Below, piece after piece: positions 1-7,609 of a DNA stretch of 11,247 nt (within the stretch, counting starts at the first letter, position 1; each line of letters starts with the position of its first letter). Location: the NCBI GenBank assembly GCA_027038775.1, contig JALWGP010000200.1, positions 1-11,247 on the forward strand. Reading direction: 5' to 3'. The notes under the pieces are model-generated. The model saw only the letters and a list, made by a program, of their open reading frames with translations, was not told the origin of the DNA and did not search any database. This stretch comes from Sedimenticola sp. Its GTDB lineage: Bacteria; Pseudomonadota; Gammaproteobacteria; Chromatiales; Chromatiaceae. A program made the translations under genes and the position numbers.

Positions 1-58
1 CCACCCCCTGGACCACGCCGCGGATCCGGATGCGCTCCCCCTGCAGGCCGCCCTTCAT
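1..58 (-). CDS. hypF: HypF carbamoyltransferase, N-terminal fragment cut by window edge
   Basis: Only the first 19 codons are visible, starting at ATG 58-56. They read MKGGLQGERIRIRGVVQGV, which matches the start of the acylphosphatase-like domain of HypF (R-I-x-G-V-V-Q-G-V-G, the phosphate-binding loop). HypF is known to convert carbamoyl phosphate to a carbamoyl adenylate and transfer the carbamoyl group to the C-terminal cysteine of HypE, for cyanide ligand synthesis. The ATG overlaps the hypX stop codon as ATGA (55-58), so it is the eighth gene of the same operon. An isolated acylphosphatase would share this motif. The hyp context and the absence of another hypF in the window make HypF much more likely. 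The rest of the gene lies beyond base 1. Confidence 0.86.
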   Translation of the reverse strand, partial: MKGGLQGERIRIRGVVQGV

Positions 59-1737
59 CCCGCGCGTCTGCGTTCCACGGGATGCGGCCGCCGGTGCAGC
101 GCCAGGGTGAAGGGGGTGCGTGATTTCGGCACCTTGTGCACGAAGTGGTAGCGCGCCACGTGGTAGCTGGGATCGAAGCCGTAGAAGTTGAGGCGCATGC
201 GCTCCAGCTCCTCCTCGCGGTAGCGGGCCAGGGGCTTCTCCGCCTCGTCGCGGTCGCGGCGGCGGTTCTTCTCTGCCAGCAGTTCAGGGAAGCCCGGGTC
301 GGCCGCCAGCACCTCGGCCCGCCGCTGCACCGCCTCGCGGAAGCCATCGAAACGCCCCTCCAGCACCTCGTCCACCAGCCCCAGCTCGCGGGCCTCCTCC
401 ACGCCCATGGGCAGGCGCCGCTCCATGATGCGGCGGGCATCCTCTTCTCCTACCCGGAGAGGCAGGGAGTAGGTCCAGAACTCGGAGCCGTAGAGGTTGC
501 CCATGTCCTTGTAGTGGGGGCTGAGCACCACGCCGCGCCGTGCCCAGACCCGGTCGGCGGCTCGGGCCAGGAAGACGCCGCCGGCGCCGGCGTTGCCGTG
601 GAGGGCCGCCACCGTGAGGTGGCTGCGGGTCTCGAGGAGGGCCTGGGCCAGGTCGTCCAGGGCGTTGATGTTGCGCCAGGACTCGTCGGCGGGGCTCTCC
701 GCCGCCTCGATAAGGTTCAGGTGCATGCCGTTGGACCAGAAGTCCCCGCCCCCCGCCAGCACGATGACCCGCGTGGGCCGCCGGCAGGCGTCGCGGTAGG
801 CTTCGAGCAGGGCCCGGCACTGTTCCGTGCTCATGGCGCCGTTGTAGAAGGGGAAGTGGAGCCACCCCACCTCGCCCCGCTCCTCGTAGCGGATGCCGGG
901 GTAGCCCCCGGCCTCGGGCAGCGCCTGCGCCACCTCGCCCAGCACCCGTGCCGCCGGCAGCTTGAAGGGGTGGGCGCCTTCGGGATCGCGCAGGTGGCCG
1001 ATCCAGACCGCCCCGTCCAGGGTGGCGCGGCAGACCGCCTCGCCGCAGCGGGCCAGGAGCTCACCGGGACGGCCGCGCAGCACCGGCTCGGGGTGGGCGT
1101 CGTAGAGGTAGAGGAGACGGCCAGCCAGCTCGTCGCGCACCCCGGGCACGCCGTCGGCACTGCGGATCTTGCGCAGCACGGTTTCGGTATCGTCGCGGAG
1201 CCAGTCGATGGCCCGCGCCTCCTGGCGCAGCAGGGGACGCTCCCGGATGGCCAGGTCATCCTGGGGGCGCGGGCGAAAATCACCGCGCTCGAACTTCTCC
1301 ACCGCCTCCAGTACCGCTTCCACCGCCGCCTCGGTCACCTCGTGGCGGTAGAGGCTGGCCTTGGCGGCTTCACGCAGGGGAAAGGTACGGCTGGCCCAGA
1401 CAGGCCCGCCGTCCATCACCGCGTTGGCCTGGAGCACGGTGACGCCCCACTGCTCCCGCCCTTCCAGCACGGCCCGGTCCAGGGAGGAGGGCCCCCGGTC
1501 CCCCTGCGGGCCGGGGTGCACCACCAGGCAGACCCGGCTGCGCCAGACCGGTTCGGGGATGGCCCGCTTGAGGAAGGGCGCCAGGACCAGGTCCGGCTGG
1601 AAGAGTTCCACCGCCTCGCGGGTGACGGCGTCGTTGATGTCGAACTCCACCGACACCTCGTGGCCCCGCGCCTGCAGCTCCACGAAGAGGCGCTGGCTCA
1701 GGCTGTTGAAGGCGTGGACCAGGAAGAGGATGCGCAT
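55..1737 (-). CDS. hypX: HypX/HoxX, CO-ligand synthesis protein for [NiFe]-hydrogenase
   Basis: The 560-residue protein has the two-part build of HypX/HoxX. Residues 1 to about 260 resemble the formyl-tetrahydrofolate-using transferase fold: H74 sits in VHPGPQGDRGPSSLD and D109 in VMDGGPVW, both equivalent to formyltransferase catalytic positions. Residues about 285-470 resemble the enoyl-CoA hydratase/crotonase fold, with GGGDFWSNGMHLN at 329-341, HGNAGAGG at 380-387 and SPHYKDMGNLYGSEFWTY at 406-423. In characterised HypX the formyl group of N10-formyl-tetrahydrofolate is moved to coenzyme A and then decarbonylated to CO for the active-site iron. This route serves hydrogenase maturation in the presence of oxygen. 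Length matches the family and both halves look intact. The start shares one base with the hypE stop (TGATG), and the stop overlaps the hypF start (ATGA). The cytoplasmic enzyme is presumably made from the hyp transcript. Confidence 0.95.
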   Translation of the reverse strand: MRILFLVHAFNSLSQRLFVELQARGHEVSVEFDINDAVTREAVELFQPDLVLAPFLKRAIPEPVWRSRVCLVVHPGPQGDRGPSSLDRAVLEGREQWGVTVLQANAVMDGGPVWASRTFPLREAAKASLYRHEVTEAAVEAVLEAVEKFERGDFRPRPQDDLAIRERPLLRQEARAIDWLRDDTETVLRKIRSADGVPGVRDELAGRLLYLYDAHPEPVLRGRPGELLARCGEAVCRATLDGAVWIGHLRDPEGAHPFKLPAARVLGEVAQALPEAGGYPGIRYEERGEVGWLHFPFYNGAMSTEQCRALLEAYRDACRRPTRVIVLAGGGDFWSNGMHLNLIEAAESPADESWRNINALDDLAQALLETRSHLTVAALHGNAGAGGVFLARAADRVWARRGVVLSPHYKDMGNLYGSEFWTYSLPLRVGEEDARRIMERRLPMGVEEARELGLVDEVLEGRFDGFREAVQRRAEVLAADPGFPELLAEKNRRRDRDEAEKPLARYREEELERMRLNFYGFDPSYHVARYHFVHKVPKSRTPFTLALHRRPHPVERRRAG

Positions 1738-2779
1738 CAGCAGATCCTCGGCAGCTGTTCACCCGCGATCCAGTCCACCACCCGGCTGCCGCCGAAGGCG
1801 GTCTCCATCTGCACCAGGCAGTGGGGATCGGCCGTCACCTCGCCGATGATCGTCGCCCGTTCGCCCAGGGGGTGGGCGCGCATGGCCGCCAGCACCGCCC
1901 CGGCATCCCCGGGGGCGCAGATGCAGACCAGCTTGCCCTCGTTGGCCACGTAGAGGGGATCCAGCCCCAGCAGCTCGCAGGCGGCGGCCACCTCCCCCTC
2001 CACGGGGATCTCCGTCTCGCGCAGTTTCATGCCCACCCCGGACTGGCGCGCCAGCTCGTTGAGGGTGGCGGCAAGCCCCCCGCGGGTGGGGTCGCGCAGG
2101 CAGTGGATGCCGGGCGCCGCTGCCACCATGTCGGCCACCAGCCCGTGCAGGGCGGCGGAGTCGGACTCGATGGTGGTCTCGAACTCCAGGTGCTCGCGGC
2201 TGGCCATCACCGCCACGCCGTGGTTGCCGATGGGCCCCGAGAGCAGGATGGCATCGCCGGGTCGGGCGCGGTCGCCGGAGATGGCCACCCCCTCGGGCAC
2301 CACGCCGACACCGGTGGTGGTGATGAAGAGGCCGTCCCCCTTGCCCCGCTCCACCACCTTGGTGTCGCCGGTGGCCACCGGCACCCCCGCCTCGCGGCAG
2401 GCGCGCGCCATGCTGGCGACGATGCGCTCGAGGTCGGCCAGGAGGAAGCCCTCCTCCAGGAGGAAGGCGGCGCTGAGACAGAGGGGACGCGCGCCGGCCA
2501 TGGCCACGTCGTTGAGGGTGCCGTGCACCGCCAGGGAACCGATGTCGCCGCCGGGAAAGAAGAGGGGCGAGACGACGTGGCCGTCGGTGCTCATCACCAG
2601 GCGGCCGGGAGGCACCTCGAAGCAGGCCTGGTCGTTGCCCTGGCGCAGCAGCTCATTGTCCAGGTGGGCCAGGAAGAGCTCGTCGATCAACTGGGCCATG
2701 GCGCGACCGCCGGCGCCGTGGCTCATCTCCACGCGGCCGTGGCGCAGGTCCAGCCGCCGGGTGAAGGGAACCGGCCCGC

Positions 2780-2783
<4 letters not shown>
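1737..2783 (-). CDS. hypE: HypE, thiocarboxamide-dehydrating cyanide synthase
   Basis: The 348-residue protein belongs to the PurM/SelD-like ATP-binding family. Residue landmarks are SHGAGG (21-26), HGTLNDVAMAGA (87-98), ATGDTKVVE (137-145) and DPTRGG (231-236). It ends in PRIC, and the terminal Cys348 is the residue that receives the carbamoyl group from HypF. HypE then dehydrates this to a thiocyanate and passes cyanide to the iron held by HypC-HypD. The reading frame is open much further upstream, but ATG at 2783 is chosen. It overlaps the hypD stop as ATGA, gives the normal family length, and the upstream extension is an arginine-rich shadow of hypD. The stop shares one base with the hypX start. 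Confidence 0.97.
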
Positions 2784-3915
<1,132 letters not shown>

Positions 3916-3919
<4 letters not shown>

Positions 3920-4131
3920 GCCAGCCCCGCCTCGGCGAAGAGCGCCAGGGTGCGCTCGGCCTCCTCCGGGCTCACTTTCTCCAGGGCGTAGCCCACGTGG
4001 ACCAGCACGTAGTCACCCACGGAGACCTCCTCCAGCAGGACCAGGGAAACCTCCTTCTGCACCCCGCCGAGGCTCACCCGCGCCGTGTCGCCGTCGATGG
4101 CCACCACTTCGGCGGGCAGCGCCAGGCACAT
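3916..4131 (-). CDS. hypC: HypC/HupF-family hydrogenase assembly chaperone
   Basis: The 71-residue protein begins MCLALP. Cys2 is exposed after removal of the initiator methionine and binds the iron precursor, and later the large subunit precursor. The segment GDYVLVHVGYALEKV (39-53), with His45, is the other conserved family element. HypC forms a complex with HypD and escorts the Fe(CN)2CO unit to the large subunit. Length is at the short end of the family. The start is three bases after the hypB stop (TGA TCC ATG), the only hyp junction here that does not overlap. The stop overlaps the hypD start as ATGA. A HupF paralogue of the HypC family cannot be excluded by sequence alone, but the position in the hypABCDE order favours HypC. 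Confidence 0.96.
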
Positions 4132-4134
4132 GGA

Positions 4135-4974
4135 TCAGGCTCCCAAGGCGGCCAGCCGGCGGCTGGCGTCGAGCCATTCGTACCAGCTCTCCATGCCCTC
4201 GCCCGTGGTGGCGGAGAGCCGCAGCACCTTGATGCGCGGGTTCACCCGCCGCGCGTACTCGATGCACTGCTCCACGTCGAACTGGAGGTGGGGCAGCAGG
4301 TCGGTCTTGTTGAGGATCATGAGATCGGCGGCGTGGAACATGTCGGGATACTTGAGGGGCTTGTCCTCGCCCTCGGTGACCGAGAGGATCACCACCTTGT
4401 GCGCCTCGCCCAGGTCGAAACCGGCGGGACAGACCAGGTTGCCCACGTTCTCGATGAAGAGCAGGCTTCCCGCCTCCGGTTCCAGGCGCTCCAGGGCGTG
4501 GCCCACCATGTGGGCATCCAGGTGGCACCCCTTGCCGGTGTTGATCTGGACCGCCCTCACGCCCGTGGCGCGGATGCGCTCGGCATCCTGGCTGGTCTGC
4601 TGGTCGCCCTCGATGACCGCCATGGGCCAGCGGCCGGCCAGGTCGGTGAGGGTGCGGGTGAGCAGGGTGGTCTTGCCCGAGCCGGGACTGGAGACCAGGT
4701 TCAGCGCCAGGACGCCCCGTTCGGCCAGCCGGCGGCGGTTGGCGGCGGCGTACTCGTCGTTCTTGGCCAGGATGTCCTGCTCGATGCTCACCATGCGCGC
4801 CTGGCTGAGCCCCGGTGCGTGGGCGTGGGCGGGCCCCAGGCCATAGTGGTGCACGCCGTCGTGGTGATGATGGGGGGGGGGATGCCCGTGGGCGTGCTCA
4901 TGGTGGTGATCGTGGGAATGGGCCTCGCCCTCGATGGTGGTCTCGCCTTCGCCACAGCCGCATACGGTACACAT
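4135..4974 (-). CDS. hypB: HypB, nickel-binding GTPase
   Basis: The 279-residue protein starts MCTVCGCG, whose Cys2, Cys5 and Cys7 form the N-terminal high-affinity nickel motif. A histidine-rich segment follows, with 16 histidines between residues 19 and 52, interpreted as a nickel store. The GTPase domain has the P-loop SSPGSGKT (95-102), KGCHLD with Cys150 and His151, VCPAGFD with Cys182, and NKTD (222-225). The Cys150/His151/Cys182 set matches the G-domain metal site at the dimer interface. HypB works with HypA to insert nickel into the hydrogenase large subunit in the cytoplasm. ATGATG at the start gives two candidates. I chose 4974, which gives the conserved MCTVCGC beginning. A start at 4977 would add one methionine and overlap the hypA stop as ATGA. 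The His-rich part contains a run of ten identical bases (4872-4881). Confidence 0.97.
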   Translation of the reverse strand: MCTVCGCGEGETTIEGEAHSHDHHHEHAHGHPPPHHHHDGVHHYGLGPAHAHAPGLSQARMVSIEQDILAKNDEYAAANRRRLAERGVLALNLVSSPGSGKTTLLTRTLTDLAGRWPMAVIEGDQQTSQDAERIRATGVRAVQINTGKGCHLDAHMVGHALERLEPEAGSLLFIENVGNLVCPAGFDLGEAHKVVILSVTEGEDKPLKYPDMFHAADLMILNKTDLLPHLQFDVEQCIEYARRVNPRIKVLRLSATTGEGMESWYEWLDASRRLAALGA

Positions 4975-5315
4975 CATTCCACCTCCAGTTCCTTCACACG
5001 CAGCTCTTCGCCCCCGGTGATCTGCAGCTGGTAGCCGCCGCACCTGGGGCAGGGATCGAAGCGCTGGCCGATCTCCACGCTCTCGCCACAGCACAGGCAC
5101 CAGGCGCGTCCCGGAAGCTCGATGATCTCCAGCCGCGCCCCATCAGCCAGGGTGCCTTTCATGACCACGTCGAAACCGAAGCGCATCGCCTCCAGTTCCA
5201 CCCCGGCCAGGGCGCCGATCTCCAGCCGGACGACCCTCACCCGCCGGAACCCCTCCTTTTCGGCATGGACCTCCAGGAGCTGCAGCACGCCTTCACACAG
5301 GGACATCTCGTGCAT
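4974..5315 (-). CDS. hypA: HypA, nickel metallochaperone
   Basis: The 113-residue protein has the normal family length and begins MHEMSL, with His2 as the N-terminal nickel ligand. A zinc site is formed by Cys73 and Cys76 (CLCC) and Cys89 and Cys92 (CPRC). HypA receives nickel from HypB and delivers it to the iron-loaded large subunit. The start shares one base with the stop of the upstream hupK-like gene (TGATG at 5313-5317). The stop overlaps the hypB start region. Hydrogenase HypA and the close paralogue HybF cannot be separated on motifs, but operon position supports HypA. Confidence 0.96.
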   Translation of the reverse strand: MHEMSLCEGVLQLLEVHAEKEGFRRVRVVRLEIGALAGVELEAMRFGFDVVMKGTLADGARLEIIELPGRAWCLCCGESVEIGQRFDPCPRCGGYQLQITGGEELRVKELEVE

Positions 5316-6451
5316 CAGCAGATCTCCAGATCATAGCCCACGCAGGGATCGATGGCATCCACCACGAGGCGCGCCTGGCGCTCCATCTCGGCCGCCGTTC
5401 CCGCGATTCCCGACAGACTGGAAGCCACGACACCCCGGGGGTGGAAGTTCCACTCGGTGGGCGCCAGGATCCGGTAGTCCAGGATCCGCTCCCCGTCCAG
5501 CTCCACCCGGTGGAAAAGACGGCCGCGGGCCGCCTCCGCCCGGCCGATCCCGGTACCCTCTCCCGCCCCATCCGCCGGCAGGGGCGCAAGGGCGGGTGGT
5601 TCCAGGGCAAGGCGGGCCACCTCGGTGAGCCGCGCCACGAGCCGGGTCAGCAGCCCATTGCCCAGGGTGTCGTGCAGCCGTTGCAGGAGGGGGCTGCGGG
5701 TGCGGGTGAGCGCGCTGGTCTCCCTGCACACCCCCTGCCAGCGGGGCCGTTCGACAAAGGCGTCCTCCCGGAACGCCGGCCGCAGCTGTGCCTCCTGCAG
5801 CAAGGGCAGGGGGGGCACCGGGCTGCGCCCCACCCCCTGCCAGTTCCGGGCCATCACCTGGTCCAGGAGGCGCGCGGCCACCGTCCGCCGGCCGGCCGCC
5901 CACGCCTCCAGTTCCGCGAGGGCGACCCGTTCCAGCCAGGCCTCGGGCGGCTCACCGAACACGGTCTCCGCGAGCAGCCGCACCAGGGCCTCCCCGGCTG
6001 CCGGTTCGCCTTCACGAATCTTCCCCACCTCCCGGCCGGGCCGGAACGGCCCCTCGTCCGGTGACAGCTGCCGCCTGCGCGCATCGAGCAGGCGGCGCGC
6101 CCCGATCATCGCCTCTTCCAGGGGGGCTTCCCCCAGGAAGGCCGGCCAGCGGAGCATCAGGTGCCAGAGATGCTGCTGTAATGTCTCCAGGCCCACCAGG
6201 GCCTCGCGCAGCCGTTCCGTCTCGGGGCCGGGCGAGTGCCCCAGGGCCTGCTCGCAGGCCCGCACGCCGGCGCAGGCCTGGGCGGTGCCACAGACGCTGA
6301 AAAGCAGCGGCAGCAGGGAAAGCGCCGCTTCCACCCCCTTGCCGACGAAGACCCTGGACGCATGCACCGGCCGGCTGGAGCGGATCTCCACCCCTTCGAC
6401 CCTCCCCCCGCGGGCGTGGAGCCGGATGTTCAGGCGACCTTCGAAATCCAT
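5315..6451 (-). CDS. hupK: HupK/HoxV-like hydrogenase maturation scaffold (degenerate large-subunit homologue)
   Basis: The 378-residue protein resembles a shortened [NiFe]-hydrogenase large subunit. The N-terminal VCGTAQ (Cys54) stands where the large subunit has a C-x-x-C nickel motif. A stretch at 309-339 (RGRLFHRVELDG, then LAPTEWNFHPRG) matches the RG-x-L-x-H and PT-x-WN-x-x-PR region. The C-terminus has DPCVGYDLEIC with Cys370, lacking the second ligand spacing and the final histidine. This pattern is that of HupK (HoxV in Ralstonia), proposed to hold the Fe(CN)2CO intermediate between HypCD and the large subunit. ATG 6451 is preferred. A TTG at 6466 would add five residues, but neither has a strong ribosome binding site. 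It is the first gene of the maturation operon. It is not a catalytic large subunit, because two of the four active-site cysteines are absent. Confidence 0.85.
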   Translation of the reverse strand: MDFEGRLNIRLHARGGRVEGVEIRSSRPVHASRVFVGKGVEAALSLLPLLFSVCGTAQACAGVRACEQALGHSPGPETERLREALVGLETLQQHLWHLMLRWPAFLGEAPLEEAMIGARRLLDARRRQLSPDEGPFRPGREVGKIREGEPAAGEALVRLLAETVFGEPPEAWLERVALAELEAWAAGRRTVAARLLDQVMARNWQGVGRSPVPPLPLLQEAQLRPAFREDAFVERPRWQGVCRETSALTRTRSPLLQRLHDTLGNGLLTRLVARLTEVARLALEPPALAPLPADGAGEGTGIGRAEAARGRLFHRVELDGERILDYRILAPTEWNFHPRGVVASSLSGIAGTAAEMERQARLVVDAIDPCVGYDLEIC

Positions 6452-6624
6452 GGCGTTTCGGTGCAACGGTGTTGGGTTCCATCCTAACCCACTTGCCCCG
6501 CCGGAAGCTGCCTTGCTGCGTACAGCTAATAAAAACGGATCATTCTTGTTTGCTTTCGTCTATGCTTTTGCCGCTGTCTGCGGCGAGCCAAACCGGACTG
6601 GCTACGCTCTGTACCGGCACCGCA

Positions 6625-6720
6625 TTGACAACGGATAACCCGCCCTTCCCCGAAGAACCAGGGCAGCTGATCCGGGAACAGCAGGTACACATCGAAGCAC
6701 TGAAGGCCCAGCTGGAAGAA
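6625..6720 (+). pseudogene. Possible remnant of an IS66-type transposase N-terminus
   Basis: From a TTG at 6625, 32 codons read as an acidic/proline start (TTDNPPFPEEPG) followed by the short coiled coil LIREQQVHIEALKAQLEE. This is the style of the N-terminus of IS66-family TnpC transposases. After 6720 the similarity stops: this frame ends at 6774, and the other frames show no recognisable DDE-transposase or zinc-finger segment. No terminal repeats or target duplications are apparent. The coiled-coil pattern is generic, so the assignment rests on recall of the family and could be wrong. The stretch could instead be part of another decayed coding sequence. Confidence 0.3.
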
Positions 6721-6873
6721 TGCACCCATCCGCTTCTTCTCCCAGATCGAGTTCGAGCACGCAATCTCCGGTGACGTCGGCCCGCAGTTCCGGCCCATGG
6801 ACGGCCTGCAACCTCCACGGCAGGCGCGGGGTTCTGGCGCTGGCTTTTCTCCTGGCCACCGCCGGCGGAGACG

Positions 6874-6897
6874 CCACGCTCGCGTTTAAAAGCGTGG
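6874..6897. repeat. Perfect 7-bp inverted repeat (CCACGCT / AGCGTGG)
   Basis: CCACGCT at 6874-6880 and AGCGTGG at 6891-6897 are exact inverted copies around a 10-base AT-containing centre (CGCGTTTAAA). No T-run follows on either strand, so it is not a standard intrinsic terminator. It could be an operator for a dimeric regulator, a weak hairpin downstream of the response regulator gene, or chance in GC-rich DNA. Confidence 0.4.
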
Positions 6898-6985
6898 AAG
6901 GGATTCACCCCCCCGGCCCGCCGCGGAGGCAGCCGCAGAAGAACCGGGAGAGGGCCCGATCGAGAGGTATTCCAACCCGGTAGGG

Positions 6986-7609
6986 TTATTCCTGCACCAG
7001 CATGGACATGCGCACCAGCTCCGCCAGGGAGGAGGCCTGCATCTTGTCCATCACCTTGGCGCGGTGGGCCTCCACCGTCTTGGCGGAGACGCCGAGGGCG
7101 CTGGCGATCTCCTTGTTGGATCTGCCGGCGGTGACCATCTCCATCACTTCGTGCTCGCGCGGCGTGAGGGTGGCCAGGCGCGCCGCCAGCTCGGCGCGCA
7201 GGGCCTGCTTCTCGCGCTGCTTCTCATTCACCGCCAGGGCGTTGCGGATGGCGTCGAGGAGCAGTTCGTCGTTGAAGGGCTTCTCGATGAAGTCGATGGC
7301 CCCTTCCTTCATGGCGCGCACCGACATGGGCACGTCGCCGTGGCCGGTGATGATGATGACCGGGATGTTGATCTCGTTGCGGTGCAGGTACTCCTGCAGC
7401 TCCAGCCCGCTCATGCCGGGCATGCGCACGTCCAGCAGCAGGCAGCCGGAGCGGCCCGGGTAGTAGCTGTCGAGGAAGGACTCGGCGGAGTCGTGGCACT
7501 CCACCGCCAGGCCCACCGACTCGATGAGCCAGCGCAGGGAGTTGCGCATGGCCTCGTCGTCGTCCACCACGAAGACAGTGGGCGCCGGGGATGTTCCGTT
7601 CTGGTTCAT
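6986..7609 (-). CDS. FixJ-family response regulator (receiver plus LuxR-type HTH)
   Basis: The 207-residue protein has an N-terminal receiver domain: acidic pocket D16-D18, phosphoacceptor Asp60 in LLLDVRMPGMSG, Thr88 in ITGHGD, and Lys110 in EKPF. A short linker leads to a LuxR/GerE-type helix-turn-helix at about 146-190 (LTPREHEVMEMVTAGRSNKEIA, VSAKTVEAHRAKVM, split here). This arrangement is that of FixJ, TtrR and relatives, transcription activators that dimerise when phosphorylated. The start overlaps the stop of the sensor kinase gene as ATGA (7606-7609), so the two are co-translated and presumably cognate. Target promoters are unknown. The nearest downstream genes on the same strand are the hyp operon, after a gap of about 530 bases. 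The symbol fixJ is not assigned because the partner lacks a heme PAS domain. Confidence 0.93.
   Translation of the reverse strand: MNQNGTSPAPTVFVVDDDEAMRNSLRWLIESVGLAVECHDSAESFLDSYYPGRSGCLLLDVRMPGMSGLELQEYLHRNEINIPVIIITGHGDVPMSVRAMKEGAIDFIEKPFNDELLLDAIRNALAVNEKQREKQALRAELAARLATLTPREHEVMEMVTAGRSNKEIASALGVSAKTVEAHRAKVMDKMQASSLAELVRMSMLVQE

Larger units (their letters stand above)
6452..6985. other. Gene-poor interval between the two-component genes and the hyp operon
   Basis: About 530 bases separate the response regulator stop from the hupK start. Part of it (roughly 6500-6660) is visibly richer in A and T than the neighbours. Open frames on both strands are short and lack family motifs, apart from a possible transposase remnant at 6625-6720. 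Two small inverted repeats occur, at 6570-6584 (GCCGC, five-base loop, GCGGC) and 6874-6897. Neither is followed by a T-run on either strand, so I do not call a terminator. The promoter for the hyp operon is expected here on the minus strand. I could not find a convincing sigma-70 pair or a sigma-54 GG-N10-GC element in the correct place. Confidence 0.6.

Noticed and set aside
136..1953. A 605-codon open frame on the plus strand, opposite hypX and the end of hypE
   Set aside because: Both opposite genes have clear family signatures. This frame has no recognisable domain and crosses their junction, as expected for a codon-bias artefact.
4975..5100. A longer hypB start giving a 321-residue protein
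   Set aside because: The extension reads hypA out of frame. The conserved nickel motif MCTVCGC marks the true N-terminus at 4974 (or 4977).
6570..6584. Hairpin GCCGC-TGTCT-GCGGC as a terminator
   Set aside because: The stem is only 5 bp and no T-run follows on either strand.
6625..6630. TTGACA as a sigma-70 -35 element on the plus strand
   Set aside because: No -10-like hexamer occurs at 16-18 bases downstream, and no intact plus-strand gene follows.
6526..6908. Short open frames on the minus strand in the spacer (90-122 codons)
   Set aside because: They overlap one another in different frames, have no family motif and no ribosome binding site, and look like chance frames.
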